From: Nocardia terrae | Lineage (GTDB): Bacteria; Actinomycetota; Actinomycetes; Mycobacteriales; Mycobacteriaceae | DNA length: 64,000 nt | Direction of reading: 5' to 3' | NCBI RefSeq assembly: GCF_009760405.1 | Contig: NZ_WRPP01000001.1 | Location: 1,364,001-1,428,000 of the forward strand | Shown: positions 49,275 through 58,558 of the stretch, in pieces | Numbering within the stretch: position 1 is the first letter of the stretch | Layout of the letters: every line of letters starts with the position of its first letter | Program-made: the position numbers and the translations under genes | The notes under the pieces: model-generated | The model's database searches: none | The model's input: the letters and a program-made list of their open reading frames with translations, nothing else | What the model was told of the DNA's origin: nothing

Positions 49275-50681
49275 TCAGGCTGCCGCGCGGTCCGGCCGGT
49301 AGGCGAGTCCGGCGACCATGGCGGCCAGACCGGCGGCGACCATGAAGATCCAGCCCGCGCGGAACTCGGTCATGGTGCGGGTGGCCGCGCCGCCGAGGAC
49401 GGCGGTCAGGATGGCGACGCCCAGGGCCGAGCTGGTCTGGCGGGCCATCATCAAAGTGCCGGAGCCCAGCGAGATCTGGTCGGCGGGCAGCAGGGTCGAG
49501 GCCCCGAACAACGGTGGCTGGAGCAGGGCCGTGCTGGCTCCGGCCAGCAGCGCGCCCGGGATCATCACCACCGCGTACGAATCCGAGAAACCGGTGGCCA
49601 GCACCCACCAGGCGCAGCCCACGGCGATGGCGGCCCCGCCCAGCGCGGCCGAGGCGCGGGCGCCGAAACGGGCCACGAACCGGCCGTTGAACGGCGACAG
49701 CACCAGGCAGCTGATCGGCATGGCGGCGACCCCGAGGCTGGCCCGCAGCGTCGAGTAATGCCATTCCTCGGTCATGAACAGCGTGGCCTCCAGGATCATC
49801 GCGGCGAAGGCCAGGTAGTAGCAGAAGACGCCGAGGGTGGCGGTGCGGAACAGCTTGTGCCGCAGGATGACCGGGCTCACCACCGGATCGGGGTGACGGC
49901 GCACGTGCAGGACGAACAGGGCGGTCAGGGCGATGGCGACGAGCAGGCAGGCCAGTGTCGCGGGTGCGGCGTAACCCCAGTCGGTGGCCTGCACGAACAC
50001 CGTGGTGAAGCCCGCGGTCGCACCGAGGATCAGGGTCGCGCCGAGCAGATCCAGTCGCCGGTCGGCGCGCTGCTGGATGTCGGGCAGCACTGTCAGTCCG
50101 AAGGCGAAGGCCACCACCGTGAACGGGACGTTGAGCAGGAAGATCCAGCGCCACCCCGCCTGCAGCAGCAGCCCGCCGATCACCGGTCCGCTCGCGCCGC
50201 CCGCCGCCGCGATGGCGGTCCAGATGCCCATGACGGTCGCGTGTTCGCGCTTGGGGAAGACCGGCAGCACCAGGCCGAGCCCGGTGGGGATGAGTAGGGC
50301 GGCGGCCGCGGCCTGTGCCACGCGGGCGACGATGAGGACCGTCAGGTTCGGGGCGAGGCCGCAGGCGATGGAGGCCAGGCCGAACAGCGCTATGCCGGTG
50401 AGGAATCCGCGTTTGCGGCCGGTGTCGTCGGCGAACCGACCGGCCGGAACCAGCAGGGCGGCCATGACGATCGTGTAGGCGTTCAACGTCCACGACACCG
50501 CGCCGGTCGAGGCGTTCCCGAAGGACTGCTGCAACGCCGGGAAGGCGACGATCACCGCGAACAGATCCAGGATGGCCAGGTACTGAGCGATTCCCGCGAT
50601 GGCCAGCACCCGCCAACGACGCGGATCCGGTGTCGTATCCGATTGGGGGACTTGGATTGTGCGTTCGGTTGCCGTGGTCAT
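49275..50681 (-). CDS. MFS drug exporter, DHA2 (14-helix) type
   Basis: A 468-residue transporter. FAVIVAFPALQQSFGNASTG is the first helix and loop, VPAGRFADDTGRKRGFLTGI is motif A, and ASGPVIGGLLLQAGWRWIFL is motif C. The C-terminus has the usual loop with LLPADQISLGSGTLMMARQT. An H+-coupled efflux pump for drugs or metabolites. ATG 50681 starts the homology, and an extra 17 residues upstream look non-coding. It is divergent from a GlxA-type AraC regulator with 120 nt between. Confidence 0.93.
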   Translation of the reverse strand: MTTATERTIQVPQSDTTPDPRRWRVLAIAGIAQYLAILDLFAVIVAFPALQQSFGNASTGAVSWTLNAYTIVMAALLVPAGRFADDTGRKRGFLTGIALFGLASIACGLAPNLTVLIVARVAQAAAAALLIPTGLGLVLPVFPKREHATVMGIWTAIAAAGGASGPVIGGLLLQAGWRWIFLLNVPFTVVAFAFGLTVLPDIQQRADRRLDLLGATLILGATAGFTTVFVQATDWGYAAPATLACLLVAIALTALFVLHVRRHPDPVVSPVILRHKLFRTATLGVFCYYLAFAAMILEATLFMTEEWHYSTLRASLGVAAMPISCLVLSPFNGRFVARFGARASAALGGAAIAVGCAWWVLATGFSDSYAVVMIPGALLAGASTALLQPPLFGASTLLPADQISLGSGTLMMARQTSSALGVAILTAVLGGAATRTMTEFRAGWIFMVAAGLAAMVAGLAYRPDRAAA

Positions 50682-50716
50682 ATCCCGAGTCTGCGAAGCC
50701 GCGGCCCGATCCACGA

Positions 50717-50732
50717 GTGGCAGGAATGCCAC
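50717..50732. promoter_or_regulatory. Palindrome in the MFS/AraC promoter gap
   Basis: GTGGCA-GGAA-TGCCAC is perfect over 6+6 bp and is a candidate operator for the GlxA-like regulator controlling the divergent exporter. Confidence 0.55.
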
Positions 50733-50801
50733 ACTGCGCTAGATTTCTGACACGAGGTCGCGCTAGGTTGGAGTTCGAAGACCTCGCCTCAGGGAGGAAT
50801 C

Positions 50802-51809
50802 ATGGAATCGAACGGTCCCGGCACGCTGGCCGTCGCCGTCGCGCCCGGCATGCCGATCTTCGAGGTGGCGATTCCGTACCAGGTCTTCTACGAGCCGCCC
50901 ATCGGCGTCGACCCTGCCACCTGGTACGACTTCCAGCTCTGCGGCCCCCGTGACACCCACCACGCGACTCTGCGAGATCCCTTCGTGGCCTTGACCGATC
51001 ACGATTACGACGACCTCGTGCGCGCCGACACCGTGATCGTCCCGTCCACGCCGAGCGTCCGCGAGGACCCGCCCGCCGACCTGGTCGAGGCCGTTCGCGC
51101 CGCCCACGAGCGGGGAGCCCGCATCGCCTCCCTGTGCACCGGCGCTTTCGTGCTGGCCGCCGCGGGACTGCTCGACGGCCGCCGCATGACCACCCACTGG
51201 CGGCATATCGCCGCGCTGCGCGCCCGCCACCCCCACCTCGACATCGACCCCGGCGTCCTCTACATCGACGACGGTCGCATCCTCACCAGCGCGGGCACCA
51301 TGGCCGGAATGGATCTGTGCATCCACCTGATCCGCAAGGACCTCGGCTCCCAGGCCGCCAATGCCGCCGCCCGCTATCTGGTCGTCTCACCGCATCGCGC
51401 GGGCGGCCAGGCCCAATACCTGCGATCCCCGGTCCCCGACCAGCCCACCGACTCCGGCCTGGCCGCCACCCTCGAATGGGCGATGGCCAATCTCGAACGC
51501 CCCCTGACGGTTTCGGATCTGGCGGCCCACGCCAACCTCAGCGACCGCACGCTGGCCCGCCGCTTCCACGCCGAACTCGGCGGCACCCCGCTGCAATGGC
51601 TGCTGACCCAGCGCCTCATCAGAGCGCGGGAACTGCTGGAGCTCACCGATCTACCGGTCGACGTGGTCGCCGACCGCTGCGGCCTGGGCAGCCCCGCCAA
51701 CCTCCGCGCCCACTTCAATCGCGAAGTGGGTCTGTCCCCGACCGAATACCGCCGCTCGCACCGCCCCACCCGCCACGAGGTCGTGACGGCCCCGGCCGAA
51801 CTCAACTGA
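50802..51809 (+). CDS. GlxA/FtrA-type AraC regulator
   Basis: A 335-residue protein. The N-terminal DJ-1/PfpI-like amidotransferase domain has the elbow IASLCTGAFVLAAAGLLDGR with its cysteine, as in GlxA. The C-terminal AraC domain has RPLTVSDLAAHANLSDRTLA and PVDVVADRCGLGSPANLRAH as its two helix-turn-helix units. These regulators respond to a small metabolite and activate neighbouring genes. AGGGAGGAATC precedes the ATG. The divergent DHA2 pump is the probable target. Confidence 0.95.
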   Translation: MESNGPGTLAVAVAPGMPIFEVAIPYQVFYEPPIGVDPATWYDFQLCGPRDTHHATLRDPFVALTDHDYDDLVRADTVIVPSTPSVREDPPADLVEAVRAAHERGARIASLCTGAFVLAAAGLLDGRRMTTHWRHIAALRARHPHLDIDPGVLYIDDGRILTSAGTMAGMDLCIHLIRKDLGSQAANAAARYLVVSPHRAGGQAQYLRSPVPDQPTDSGLAATLEWAMANLERPLTVSDLAAHANLSDRTLARRFHAELGGTPLQWLLTQRLIRARELLELTDLPVDVVADRCGLGSPANLRAHFNREVGLSPTEYRRSHRPTRHEVVTAPAELN

Positions 51810-51816
51810 GCGGCAA

Positions 51817-52602
51817 TCACTCTCGCCCGAGGATGTACTCCGCCAGCAGGTCGTACTGTTCGGCCTCGATCCCGTCGTCGAGCGGCACCGCCACCGCGAC
51901 GGTTCCGATCTCCTCGCCCACGAACAACGCCGGATCATTGCAGTCCGCGAATCCGATCGCATCGATCCCCGCCTGCGCCGCGCCACCGCACCAACCATGA
52001 TCGGCGACAACCAGATCCGGCATGGGCTCCCCGGCCTGCCGCAGCGCGTCCAGGGCCAACCCGATCGGCACCGCCGAATGGGTGTGGATCGCACCGCGCG
52101 TGGCCATCAGGTTGGCGACGCCCTGGAAGTGCTCGATCGTCAGCCGCTGAACCCCATAGTGGGTCTGGTCGTCCCAAACGGCTCCCGCCCCCGCCTCGAC
52201 CACCGTCCCACCGGCGGCCGTCAATGCCCCGGCGAGCATTTGATACAGCCGAGTGAGCGTCTTGGGATGCCCGGTCGCGAACAACACCCGCTGCCGCTCC
52301 CGAATCGCCTTGTCGAACCGCGCCGCATACCGATCCAACGCCGCCGCAGTGCATTCCGGATCGATGGTGTCCGCCCCGCGCCGATGATTCCGCCGCGGAT
52401 CGACCCCGACCTTCCGAATCATCAACTCGAAGATCGCATCCGCATCCCACCCCGCCCCGATATCCAACCCGAACAGATACCCCGGATCCCGCTGCGCCAG
52501 CCGCCAATAATGCGCGAGATTGTTCTCCCGGGGCGTAGCCACCCGCCCCGCCATCCCGCTCGCGATCAAATGCGCGACCAGCTCATCCCGACTAGGTGCC
52601 AT
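51817..52602 (-). CDS. Actinobacterial phosphatase-like protein
   Basis: A 261-residue cytoplasmic protein of an actinobacterial family usually annotated simply as phosphatase. Landmarks are VATPRENNLAHYWRLAQRDP, RVLFATGHPKTLTRLYQMLA, THSAVPIGLALDAL and VVADHGWCGGAAQAGIDAIG. Conserved His in ATGHP and DHGW and the Asp nearby may form the active site, an inference. The start at ATG 52602 has TAGGCT ending 7 nt upstream (leaderless). It ends 7 nt after the AraC gene's stop, convergent. Confidence 0.85.
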   Translation of the reverse strand: MAPSRDELVAHLIASGMAGRVATPRENNLAHYWRLAQRDPGYLFGLDIGAGWDADAIFELMIRKVGVDPRRNHRRGADTIDPECTAAALDRYAARFDKAIRERQRVLFATGHPKTLTRLYQMLAGALTAAGGTVVEAGAGAVWDDQTHYGVQRLTIEHFQGVANLMATRGAIHTHSAVPIGLALDALRQAGEPMPDLVVADHGWCGGAAQAGIDAIGFADCNDPALFVGEEIGTVAVAVPLDDGIEAEQYDLLAEYILGRE

Positions 52603-52760
52603 ACCCGCGAGCCTATCCGCGAACCCCAACCCTTGTGAATAACCTTGTGCAACAGCGGAATCCACGCCGACATCGATATCCCGGCATCGTGCCGTGTGTG
52701 CGGGTCGAGCGCACGTGTCGTTGTCGGATGCGGAGAAGTAGTCCGCGCTCACACAGGAAA

Positions 52761-52788
52761 CCGGCCCGGCCTGTGGAGGCCGGGCCGG
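52761..52788 (-). terminator. Terminator after the DUF349 gene
   Basis: 12-bp perfect stem CCGGCCCGGCCT / AGGCCGGGCCGG with a GTGG loop. Followed on the minus strand by TTTCC. Confidence 0.8.
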
Positions 52789-52816
52789 GGTGAATCTCGG
52801 TGTGGGTCGCGCGTAC

Positions 52817-54331
52817 TCAGCGCTGGCTGACTGCGCCTTCGGCGGCTTCGGCCCATTCACGCCACTGCTTGGCCTGTTCGAGGGCCTTTTCGGCGTCTCG
52901 GGTCTTGCCGGCGGCCTGGGCCTTGGCGGCTTGTTCCTCGAATTGGGCTACGCGTTCGCGGAATTGGGCGGCGCGGGCCATGGCCTCGGGGTCGGTGCGG
53001 CGCCATTGGGCGTCGACGGCCTCGCGGACCTTCTTCTCGATGGTGCGCAGGCGCGACTCGAGATCGTGCATGCGCTCGCGGGGGACCTTGCCGATGGCGT
53101 CCCACTTCTCCTGCAGCTCGCGCAGGGCGTTGCGGGCGGCGTCGAGGTTGGACTCGGGGTTGATGTCCTCGTAGTGGCGCAGGAGTTCTTCCTTGGCGGC
53201 CGCGTTCTGTTCGAACTCGTGGTCGCGTTCGCTGGCCGCGGAGTTGCGGGCGGCGAAGAAGACGTCCTGGGCGGCCTTGAAGCGACGCCACAGCTGCTCG
53301 TCGGCCTCGCGGGGGGCGCGGCCGGCGGCCTTCCACTCGGTCAGCAGGTCGCGGAAGATGGCCGCGGTGCCCGACCAGTCGGTCGAGCCGGACAGTTCCT
53401 CGGCGCGCACGCAGAGTTCTTCCTTGCGGGTCTTCGCGGACGCGCGCTCGCGGTCGAGTTCGGCGAAGTGGGCCCCGCGACGGCGGTTGAAGGCCTCCCG
53501 GGCCTTGGAGAAGCGCCGCCACAGCGCGTCGTCGACCTTGCGGTCCACGCCGCGAATGGTCTTCCACTCGTCGAGGATCTCCCGCAGCCGGTCCCCGGCG
53601 ACCTTCCACTGGGTGGAGTCCGAGGCGATCTGCTCGGCCTCCGCGGCCAGGGCTTCTTTGCGCTCGGTTTGCTCGTGCCGGGTGCGTTCCTTCTCCTCCT
53701 TGGCGTGCGCGGCCGCCTCGTCGGAGTGTTCGATGATGGCCCGCAGGCGGGTGTTCAGCCCGTCGATATCGCCGATGACCGCGGCCGTGGGCAATGTTTC
53801 GGCAAGCGCGGTGGCGGCGGCCTTGGTCTTGCGGGCGTCGGTGCCGGCGGCCAGGCGGGCCTCGAGCAGCGCGACCTCGGTGGCCAGATCGTCGAAGCGC
53901 CGGCCGAAGTGCGCGAGCCCCTCGGTGGCGTCACCGGCCTGCCAGGAGCCGATGACGCGTTCGCCGTCGGCGGTCTTGACCCAGGCGGTGCCGTCGTCGT
54001 CGACCCGGCCCCACTGGCTGGGGTCGCTCACCGACGGCACGACCACCGGATGCGGGTGCGGTGTCGCCGGGCCGGGCGCGGGCTTGACGGCGTGGGGTTT
54101 GGGGGATTCGGGTTTGCGACGCGGGCCGCCCGGGCGGGGTGCGGCGGCGTTCGCGGGAGACGGTTTGGTGCCTTCACCCGGCGTGGGCACTGCGTCGCTG
54201 TTCGAGGCGGGCACTGCGTCGCTGCCCGAAGTGGGCACTGCGTCGCTCGGGGTTGGCACTGCGGCGCCGGGCTTGGGCGTCGGGGTCGACTCCGAGTGGG
54301 TGGCCTTCTCGGTTCCGTTGTTGTCCGTCAT
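52817..54331 (-). CDS. DUF349-domain coiled-coil protein (Rv2731-like)
   Basis: A 504-residue protein. Residues 1-105 are Pro/Ala/Ser-rich, with a three-fold SDAVPxxx repeat ([20 protein letters not shown]). The rest is helical with several DUF349 units, seen as the recurring LWRRF segment ([40 protein letters not shown]) and similar stretches. It ends in a long coiled coil. DUF349 proteins are cytoplasmic, possibly RNA- or ribosome-associated; function is unproven. Position near miaA matches Rv2731 in mycobacteria. Confidence 0.92.
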   Translation of the reverse strand: MTDNNGTEKATHSESTPTPKPGAAVPTPSDAVPTSGSDAVPASNSDAVPTPGEGTKPSPANAAAPRPGGPRRKPESPKPHAVKPAPGPATPHPHPVVVPSVSDPSQWGRVDDDGTAWVKTADGERVIGSWQAGDATEGLAHFGRRFDDLATEVALLEARLAAGTDARKTKAAATALAETLPTAAVIGDIDGLNTRLRAIIEHSDEAAAHAKEEKERTRHEQTERKEALAAEAEQIASDSTQWKVAGDRLREILDEWKTIRGVDRKVDDALWRRFSKAREAFNRRRGAHFAELDRERASAKTRKEELCVRAEELSGSTDWSGTAAIFRDLLTEWKAAGRAPREADEQLWRRFKAAQDVFFAARNSAASERDHEFEQNAAAKEELLRHYEDINPESNLDAARNALRELQEKWDAIGKVPRERMHDLESRLRTIEKKVREAVDAQWRRTDPEAMARAAQFRERVAQFEEQAAKAQAAGKTRDAEKALEQAKQWREWAEAAEGAVSQR

Positions 54332-54507
54332 TGCTCCTCGTCCCTGCCGCGCGTCACGGCTGCCTGGTTACGCCCTAGCTCATCGGTCTAACTGCATCCC
54401 ATTCAACCAGGCTGAGATGGGAAATGCTGTCTTTGAGCCCGCTTCGGCGGCGCGGCGGTCCGGCCGGGGTGGGGCTGGTGAGGTGCGTTAGCGCTACGGT
54501 TGACGGC

Positions 54508-55305
54508 GTGTTCTGTGTTGCGTCGCTGGTTCCCTCGCCGCCCGTGCTGGTACCCGAACTCGAGGGTACCGCCGGTGCCCTCGGCGATGGTCCGGTGGCA
54601 ACGCTGCGAGCTGCGGTGTTGCGGGCCGCGGGGGAGTTGGCGGCCCGCGCGTCGCGATGGATCGTGGTCGGCGTGGCGGAGCCGGAGGAGGTTTCCGGCG
54701 GCGCGGTAGCCGAGCGGGTGATCGGTTCGGACGCGGTGGGCACATTCCGGGGATACGGCGTGGATGTCCGAGTTGGTTTGACCGGTTCGATGGCCGAGCG
54801 TGTCGTCTACGACCCTGTCCTCGACATCGATCCGCTGCTGCCCCTCCCGGCCTTGATCGCGGGCTGGCTGCGCGAGCAGGTCGCGCCCGAGGCGGTCGCC
54901 GAGTGCCGCCTGATTTCGGCCGACGCCTCCGCCGACGAGTGCCTGACCTTCGGCCGATACCTGCGCACCGAACTCGACGCCGAGGCCGAACCGGTCGCGG
55001 TGCTGGTCGTCGGCGACGGTGCGGCAACCCTGTCCCTGAAGGCCCCGCGCTATCTCGACGAGCGCGCCGAGGGCGTGCAGGAAGTCATCGACCGTGCTCT
55101 CGGCGCGGGGGACCGGGAGGCGCTGGCCGCCCTGGACACCCACCTGCTCGCGGAACTGGATGTCGCGGGCCGTCCCGCCTACCAGGTGCTGGCCGGTCTG
55201 TTCGCCGTCGATCCGGTCGATCCCGAGGTCGAAACCCTCTATGCCGCAGCCCCGTTCGGCGTCGCCTACCACGTGAGCGTGTGGCGTCCGGGAGCCGCCG
55301 CGTGA
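54508..55305 (+). CDS. Rv2728c-like class III extradiol dioxygenase-fold protein
   Basis: A 265-residue protein. It opens [17 protein letters not shown], whose SxPPxL replaces the metal His-containing start of LigB-like enzymes, and continues with [20 protein letters not shown] and [20 protein letters not shown]. It resembles the LigB fold but several usual metal ligands are not visible, so dioxygenase activity is doubtful. In mycobacteria the gene precedes miaA, as here. GTG 54508 has TACGGT ending 7 nt upstream (leaderless). It overlaps miaA by 4 nt. Confidence 0.85.
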   Translation: MFCVASLVPSPPVLVPELEGTAGALGDGPVATLRAAVLRAAGELAARASRWIVVGVAEPEEVSGGAVAERVIGSDAVGTFRGYGVDVRVGLTGSMAERVVYDPVLDIDPLLPLPALIAGWLREQVAPEAVAECRLISADASADECLTFGRYLRTELDAEAEPVAVLVVGDGAATLSLKAPRYLDERAEGVQEVIDRALGAGDREALAALDTHLLAELDVAGRPAYQVLAGLFAVDPVDPEVETLYAAAPFGVAYHVSVWRPGAAA

Positions 55306-56216
55306 GGCCCGTCGCCGTGGTCGGCCCGACCGCCACCGGAAAATCCGATCTGGCCCTGGAGCTGGCCGAACGCCTGCACGGCGAGATCGTCAATATCGAC
55401 GCCATGCAGCTGTATCGCGGCATGGACATCGGCACCGCGAAACTGCCGGTCCCCGAACGCCGCGGCATCCCGCACCACCAGCTCGACGTGCTCGACGTCA
55501 CCGAGACCGCCACCGTCGCCTCGTACCAGTCCGCCGCCCGCGCGGATGTCGAGGCCATCATGGCGCGCGGCCACACGCCGGTCATCGTCGGCGGCTCCAT
55601 GATGTATGTGCAAGCGCTGCTGGACGATTGGGATTTCCCCGCCACCGATCCGGAGATCCGCGCGAAATGGGAAGCCGTGCTGGCCGATCGCGGCACGGTC
55701 GCGGTGCACGAGGCGTTGAAGCGGGCCGATCCGGTGGCCGCGCAGACGATTCTGCCCACCGACGGCCGCCGCATGGTGCGCGCGCTGGAGGTGGTCGAGC
55801 TGACCGGCAAGCCGTTCGCGGCCTCCGCGCCCCAGATCGGTGAACCACGCTGGGGCGCCTGCATTATCGGCGTCGATCGCGACACCGCCGAGCTGGATGC
55901 CCGCATCGAGTTGCGCACCGCGAAGATGTTCGAATCGGGTCTGGTCGAGGAGACCGAACGGCTCATCACCCAGGGCCTGCGCCACGGCCAAACCGCCCGT
56001 CGCGCCATCGGTTACGCCCAGGTCCTCGATTTCCTCGACGGCGAATACGACCTGGCCGAAGCCCGTGAGCGCACTTTCATCGGCACCCGCCGCTATGTCC
56101 GCCGCCAGCGCTCCTGGTTCCGCCGCGACCAGCGCGTGCACTGGGTGGACGGCGCGGACCCGCAACTGGCGGACACGGCTTCGGCCATTGCCGAGCGCGT
56201 GCCGGGTGACGGCTGA
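55302..56216 (+). CDS. miaA: tRNA dimethylallyltransferase MiaA
   Basis: A 304-residue transferase. The P-loop is [40 protein letters not shown] is the DMAPP/tRNA-binding DxxQ region, [20 protein letters not shown] the mid-domain, and [20 protein letters not shown] the C-terminal signature. It attaches dimethylallyl to A37 of tRNAs reading UNN codons. MiaB then methylthiolates it. GTG 55302 overlaps the previous stop (GTGA), so translation is coupled. Confidence 0.97.
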   Translation: MRPVAVVGPTATGKSDLALELAERLHGEIVNIDAMQLYRGMDIGTAKLPVPERRGIPHHQLDVLDVTETATVASYQSAARADVEAIMARGHTPVIVGGSMMYVQALLDDWDFPATDPEIRAKWEAVLADRGTVAVHEALKRADPVAAQTILPTDGRRMVRALEVVELTGKPFAASAPQIGEPRWGACIIGVDRDTAELDARIELRTAKMFESGLVEETERLITQGLRHGQTARRAIGYAQVLDFLDGEYDLAEARERTFIGTRRYVRRQRSWFRRDQRVHWVDGADPQLADTASAIAERVPGDG

Positions 56217-56654
56217 CAAACCGTTCCGCACGCTGCGGGCGGGGGTTTCGACATGGCGAGCCCTGCCTGGCCGGCTCGGCCGTCGCGGCGGCATGCGATC
56301 GGCTCTCGGCGGCCGGTCGTGGGCGGCGTCCGAACGACCCGCCGGCACCGTGCGCCCGGTCGCGCGTCTCCCCGTCGCTCCGGCCTGCTCGTGGCCGGAA
56401 TCGATTGTGCGAAGCGAGATCTCGGCCAAGAGCCCGCCGGATGGCGGCCCGGACCTGCGTCGACGCGCTCGGCCTGCCCGGGCGGTGGGGCACCGCGTGC
56501 CTGCGTGACCGAGCAAGGGCCTGATCCTGGGGCGGAGTGCCATCTTCGTGAGTGGCTGGGCGATGCCCCGCAGTGATCGAGTCGGACACTCCGCGACTCG
56601 GGGACACGCCAGATTCACGTCTGCGTTGTCGGGGGTTCGCGCTACGTTGCTGGG
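56217..56654. other. 438-nt intergenic region with a REP-like repeat
   Basis: Between miaA and the TrmH-like gene. It holds family A copy 2 (56371-56446) and otherwise no convincing ORF; frames here are Arg/Pro-rich shadows. TACGTT at 56643-56648 is a -10-like element for the next gene. Confidence 0.65.
56371..56446. repeat. REP-like palindromic repeat, family A, copy 2
   Basis: Left arm CCGGCCTGCTCGTGGCCGGA; right arm TCTCGGCCAAGAGCCCGCCG. It aligns with the copy at 48056-48130 over both arms, including the flanks CCCGTC and GATGG. The pairing is degenerate. Confidence 0.75.
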
Positions 56655-57485
56655 GTGACGGGCCGTGGGAGTACGCGGAATGCCTCGGTGGAGTTGTGGC
56701 GGGAATACCTGCGCAACAGGGCCAAACGGGTGCGGGACGGTCGATTCCTGGTGCCGGGCAGGCGCGCTATCACGCGGGCGGTCGAATGTCGTTGGCCGCT
56801 GGAGACGCTCGTCTACCGGCTGGGTGCGCCGGAGCCGCCGGATTGGGTGCGGCAGCTGCTCGAGACCAGTGGTGTGCCGGGCATGGGGCTGGTGCCGGAG
56901 GTGATGGCCGAGCTGGCCGAGCCCACCGAGGGGGTGCCGGAGCTGGTGGCGGTGGCGGTGACGCAGCGGCCCGAGCTGGAGGATTTCGCGCCCGGCACGC
57001 CCGAGGACCCGGCCACGGTGGTGGTCGTCGACCGGCCCGCGTCGGCGATCCGGCTCGGTGCGCTGATCCGCTCGGCGGTGGCGTTCGGCGCGGGCGGGGT
57101 GATCGTGACCGGTTCGGGGGTGGACCATTACGACCCGCAGAGCGTGCGGGCTTCCGACGGGGCGTTGTTCGCGGTCCCGGTGCTGCGGGCCTCGGGTCCG
57201 GCGCAGGTGGTCGCGTTCCGGGACCGGCAGCGGGCGCGCGGCATCGACACCCGCCTGATCGGCAGCGACGATCGCGGCGGTCTCGCCCTCGACGACGCCT
57301 CCTTCGAAGGCGGCACCGTCCTGGTCCTCGGTGACGAGTCCGAATCGCTCACCCCCGCCTGGCGGCAGGTGTGTGACGGGCTGGTCTGCATCCCGACCGA
57401 CGGCACCCTCGGTTCGCCGTCAGCGGCCGCGGTGGCCCTCTACGAGATCTCGCGGCAACGCCGGGCACTACGCTGGGAGCCATGA
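56655..57485 (+). CDS. TrmH/SpoU-family RNA 2'-O-methyltransferase, atypical motifs
   Basis: A 276-residue protein with an N-terminal RNA-binding-like domain ([20 protein letters not shown]) and a SPOUT domain. Motif 1 is [20 protein letters not shown]: the Asn of NxGA is replaced by Arg, and the catalytic Arg is kept. Motif 2 is [15 protein letters not shown], and motif 3 is [14 protein letters not shown] with GSP instead of NVS. It may methylate rRNA or tRNA ribose, but the unusual SAM-site residues leave activity open. GTG 56655 follows TACGTT by 6 nt. It overlaps dapF by 4 nt. Confidence 0.88.
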   Translation: MTGRGSTRNASVELWREYLRNRAKRVRDGRFLVPGRRAITRAVECRWPLETLVYRLGAPEPPDWVRQLLETSGVPGMGLVPEVMAELAEPTEGVPELVAVAVTQRPELEDFAPGTPEDPATVVVVDRPASAIRLGALIRSAVAFGAGGVIVTGSGVDHYDPQSVRASDGALFAVPVLRASGPAQVVAFRDRQRARGIDTRLIGSDDRGGLALDDASFEGGTVLVLGDESESLTPAWRQVCDGLVCIPTDGTLGSPSAAAVALYEISRQRRALRWEP

Positions 57486-58402
57486 CGAGCGAGAACAGCG
57501 CCGCTGACATCGAATTCAGCAAGGGCCACGGCACCCAGAACGACTTCGTGGTGCTGCCCGACCCGGACGCTTGGCTCGAACTCACCGAATCCCGGGTCGC
57601 GGCCCTGTGCGATCGGCAGCGCGGGCTGGGCGCGGACGGGGTGCTGCGGGTGGCGCGCGCGGGGGCACTGCTCGAGAACGGCGTGCTGGCGCAGCTGCCC
57701 GAGGCGGTCAGCGCCGAGGACTGGTTCATGGACTACCGCAACGCGGACGGGTCGATCGCGGAGATGTGCGGCAACGGCGTGCGGGTGTTCGCGCACTACC
57801 TGGTCGCGAACGGGCTCGAGCAGCGCGACGAATTCGTGGTCGGGTCCCGGGCGGGCGCGCGTCCGGTGGTCGTGCACCACGCCGACCCCGTGCACGGTGA
57901 GGTGACCGTGGCCATGGGCAAGGTCAAGACCCTGGGCACCTCCACCGCCACCGTCGACGGCCGCGAATTCACCGGCCTCGGAATCGATGTCGGCAACCCC
58001 CACCTGGCCTGCGTCGACCCGAACCTCACCCCCGCCGCGCTCGCCGCCCTGAACCTCGAACGCCTGCCCGGCTTCGACCACACCCTGTTCCCGCACGGCG
58101 TGAACGTCGAGATCCTCACCGCCCTCGGCGTCGGCTCCGACGGCGAGAAGGGCGTCGACATGCGCGTCTACGAGCGCGGCGTCGGCGAAACCCGCTCCTG
58201 TGGAACCGGAACCGTGGCCGCCGCCGCGGCCGCTCTGGCCGCGGACGGCTTCGACCTGTCCTCCGACATCGGCCACATCAAGGTCCGCATCCCCGGCGGC
58301 GTCGTCACCGTCGGCATCGAGCACGGCTCCGCCTGGCTGCGCGGCCCGTCCGTGCTGGTCGCGACGGGCCGCCTCGCCGCCAAGTGGTGGCAGGACGCCT
58401 GA
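57482..58402 (+). CDS. dapF: Diaminopimelate epimerase DapF
   Basis: A 306-residue epimerase. The first catalytic cysteine is in [20 protein letters not shown] and the second in [20 protein letters not shown]. It opens [18 protein letters not shown]. It interconverts LL- and meso-diaminopimelate for lysine and cell-wall synthesis. ATG 57482 overlaps the previous stop (ATGA). The order miaA, TrmH-like, dapF, hflX is conserved in actinobacteria. Confidence 0.97.
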   Translation: MTSENSAADIEFSKGHGTQNDFVVLPDPDAWLELTESRVAALCDRQRGLGADGVLRVARAGALLENGVLAQLPEAVSAEDWFMDYRNADGSIAEMCGNGVRVFAHYLVANGLEQRDEFVVGSRAGARPVVVHHADPVHGEVTVAMGKVKTLGTSTATVDGREFTGLGIDVGNPHLACVDPNLTPAALAALNLERLPGFDHTLFPHGVNVEILTALGVGSDGEKGVDMRVYERGVGETRSCGTGTVAAAAAALAADGFDLSSDIGHIKVRIPGGVVTVGIEHGSAWLRGPSVLVATGRLAAKWWQDA

Positions 58403-58558
58403 TCGACCGCCGCGGCGGACCCAGCGCGAATCTGCGTGAGCCCAACTGCCCGGGCCCGTCGGCGCTGGTCGTGGCCGGGCTGCCGATCGAACGTCCTCGG
58501 ATGACCGGCCGAGCGCGCCACGCGGACGGGAGTTCTTGCAGGTTGCGCCGCTGACCGG

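Noticed and set aside
52790..54391. 533-residue plus-strand frame opposite the DUF349 gene
   Set aside because: Gly/Val/Leu shadow of the alanine/arginine-rich coiled coil; the minus-strand frame has clear DUF349 motifs.
58457..58532. Third REP-like copy near the dapF 3' gap
   Set aside because: Both arms begin CCCGTC and GGCCGG-type cores are present, but the pairing is too degenerate to call a feature.
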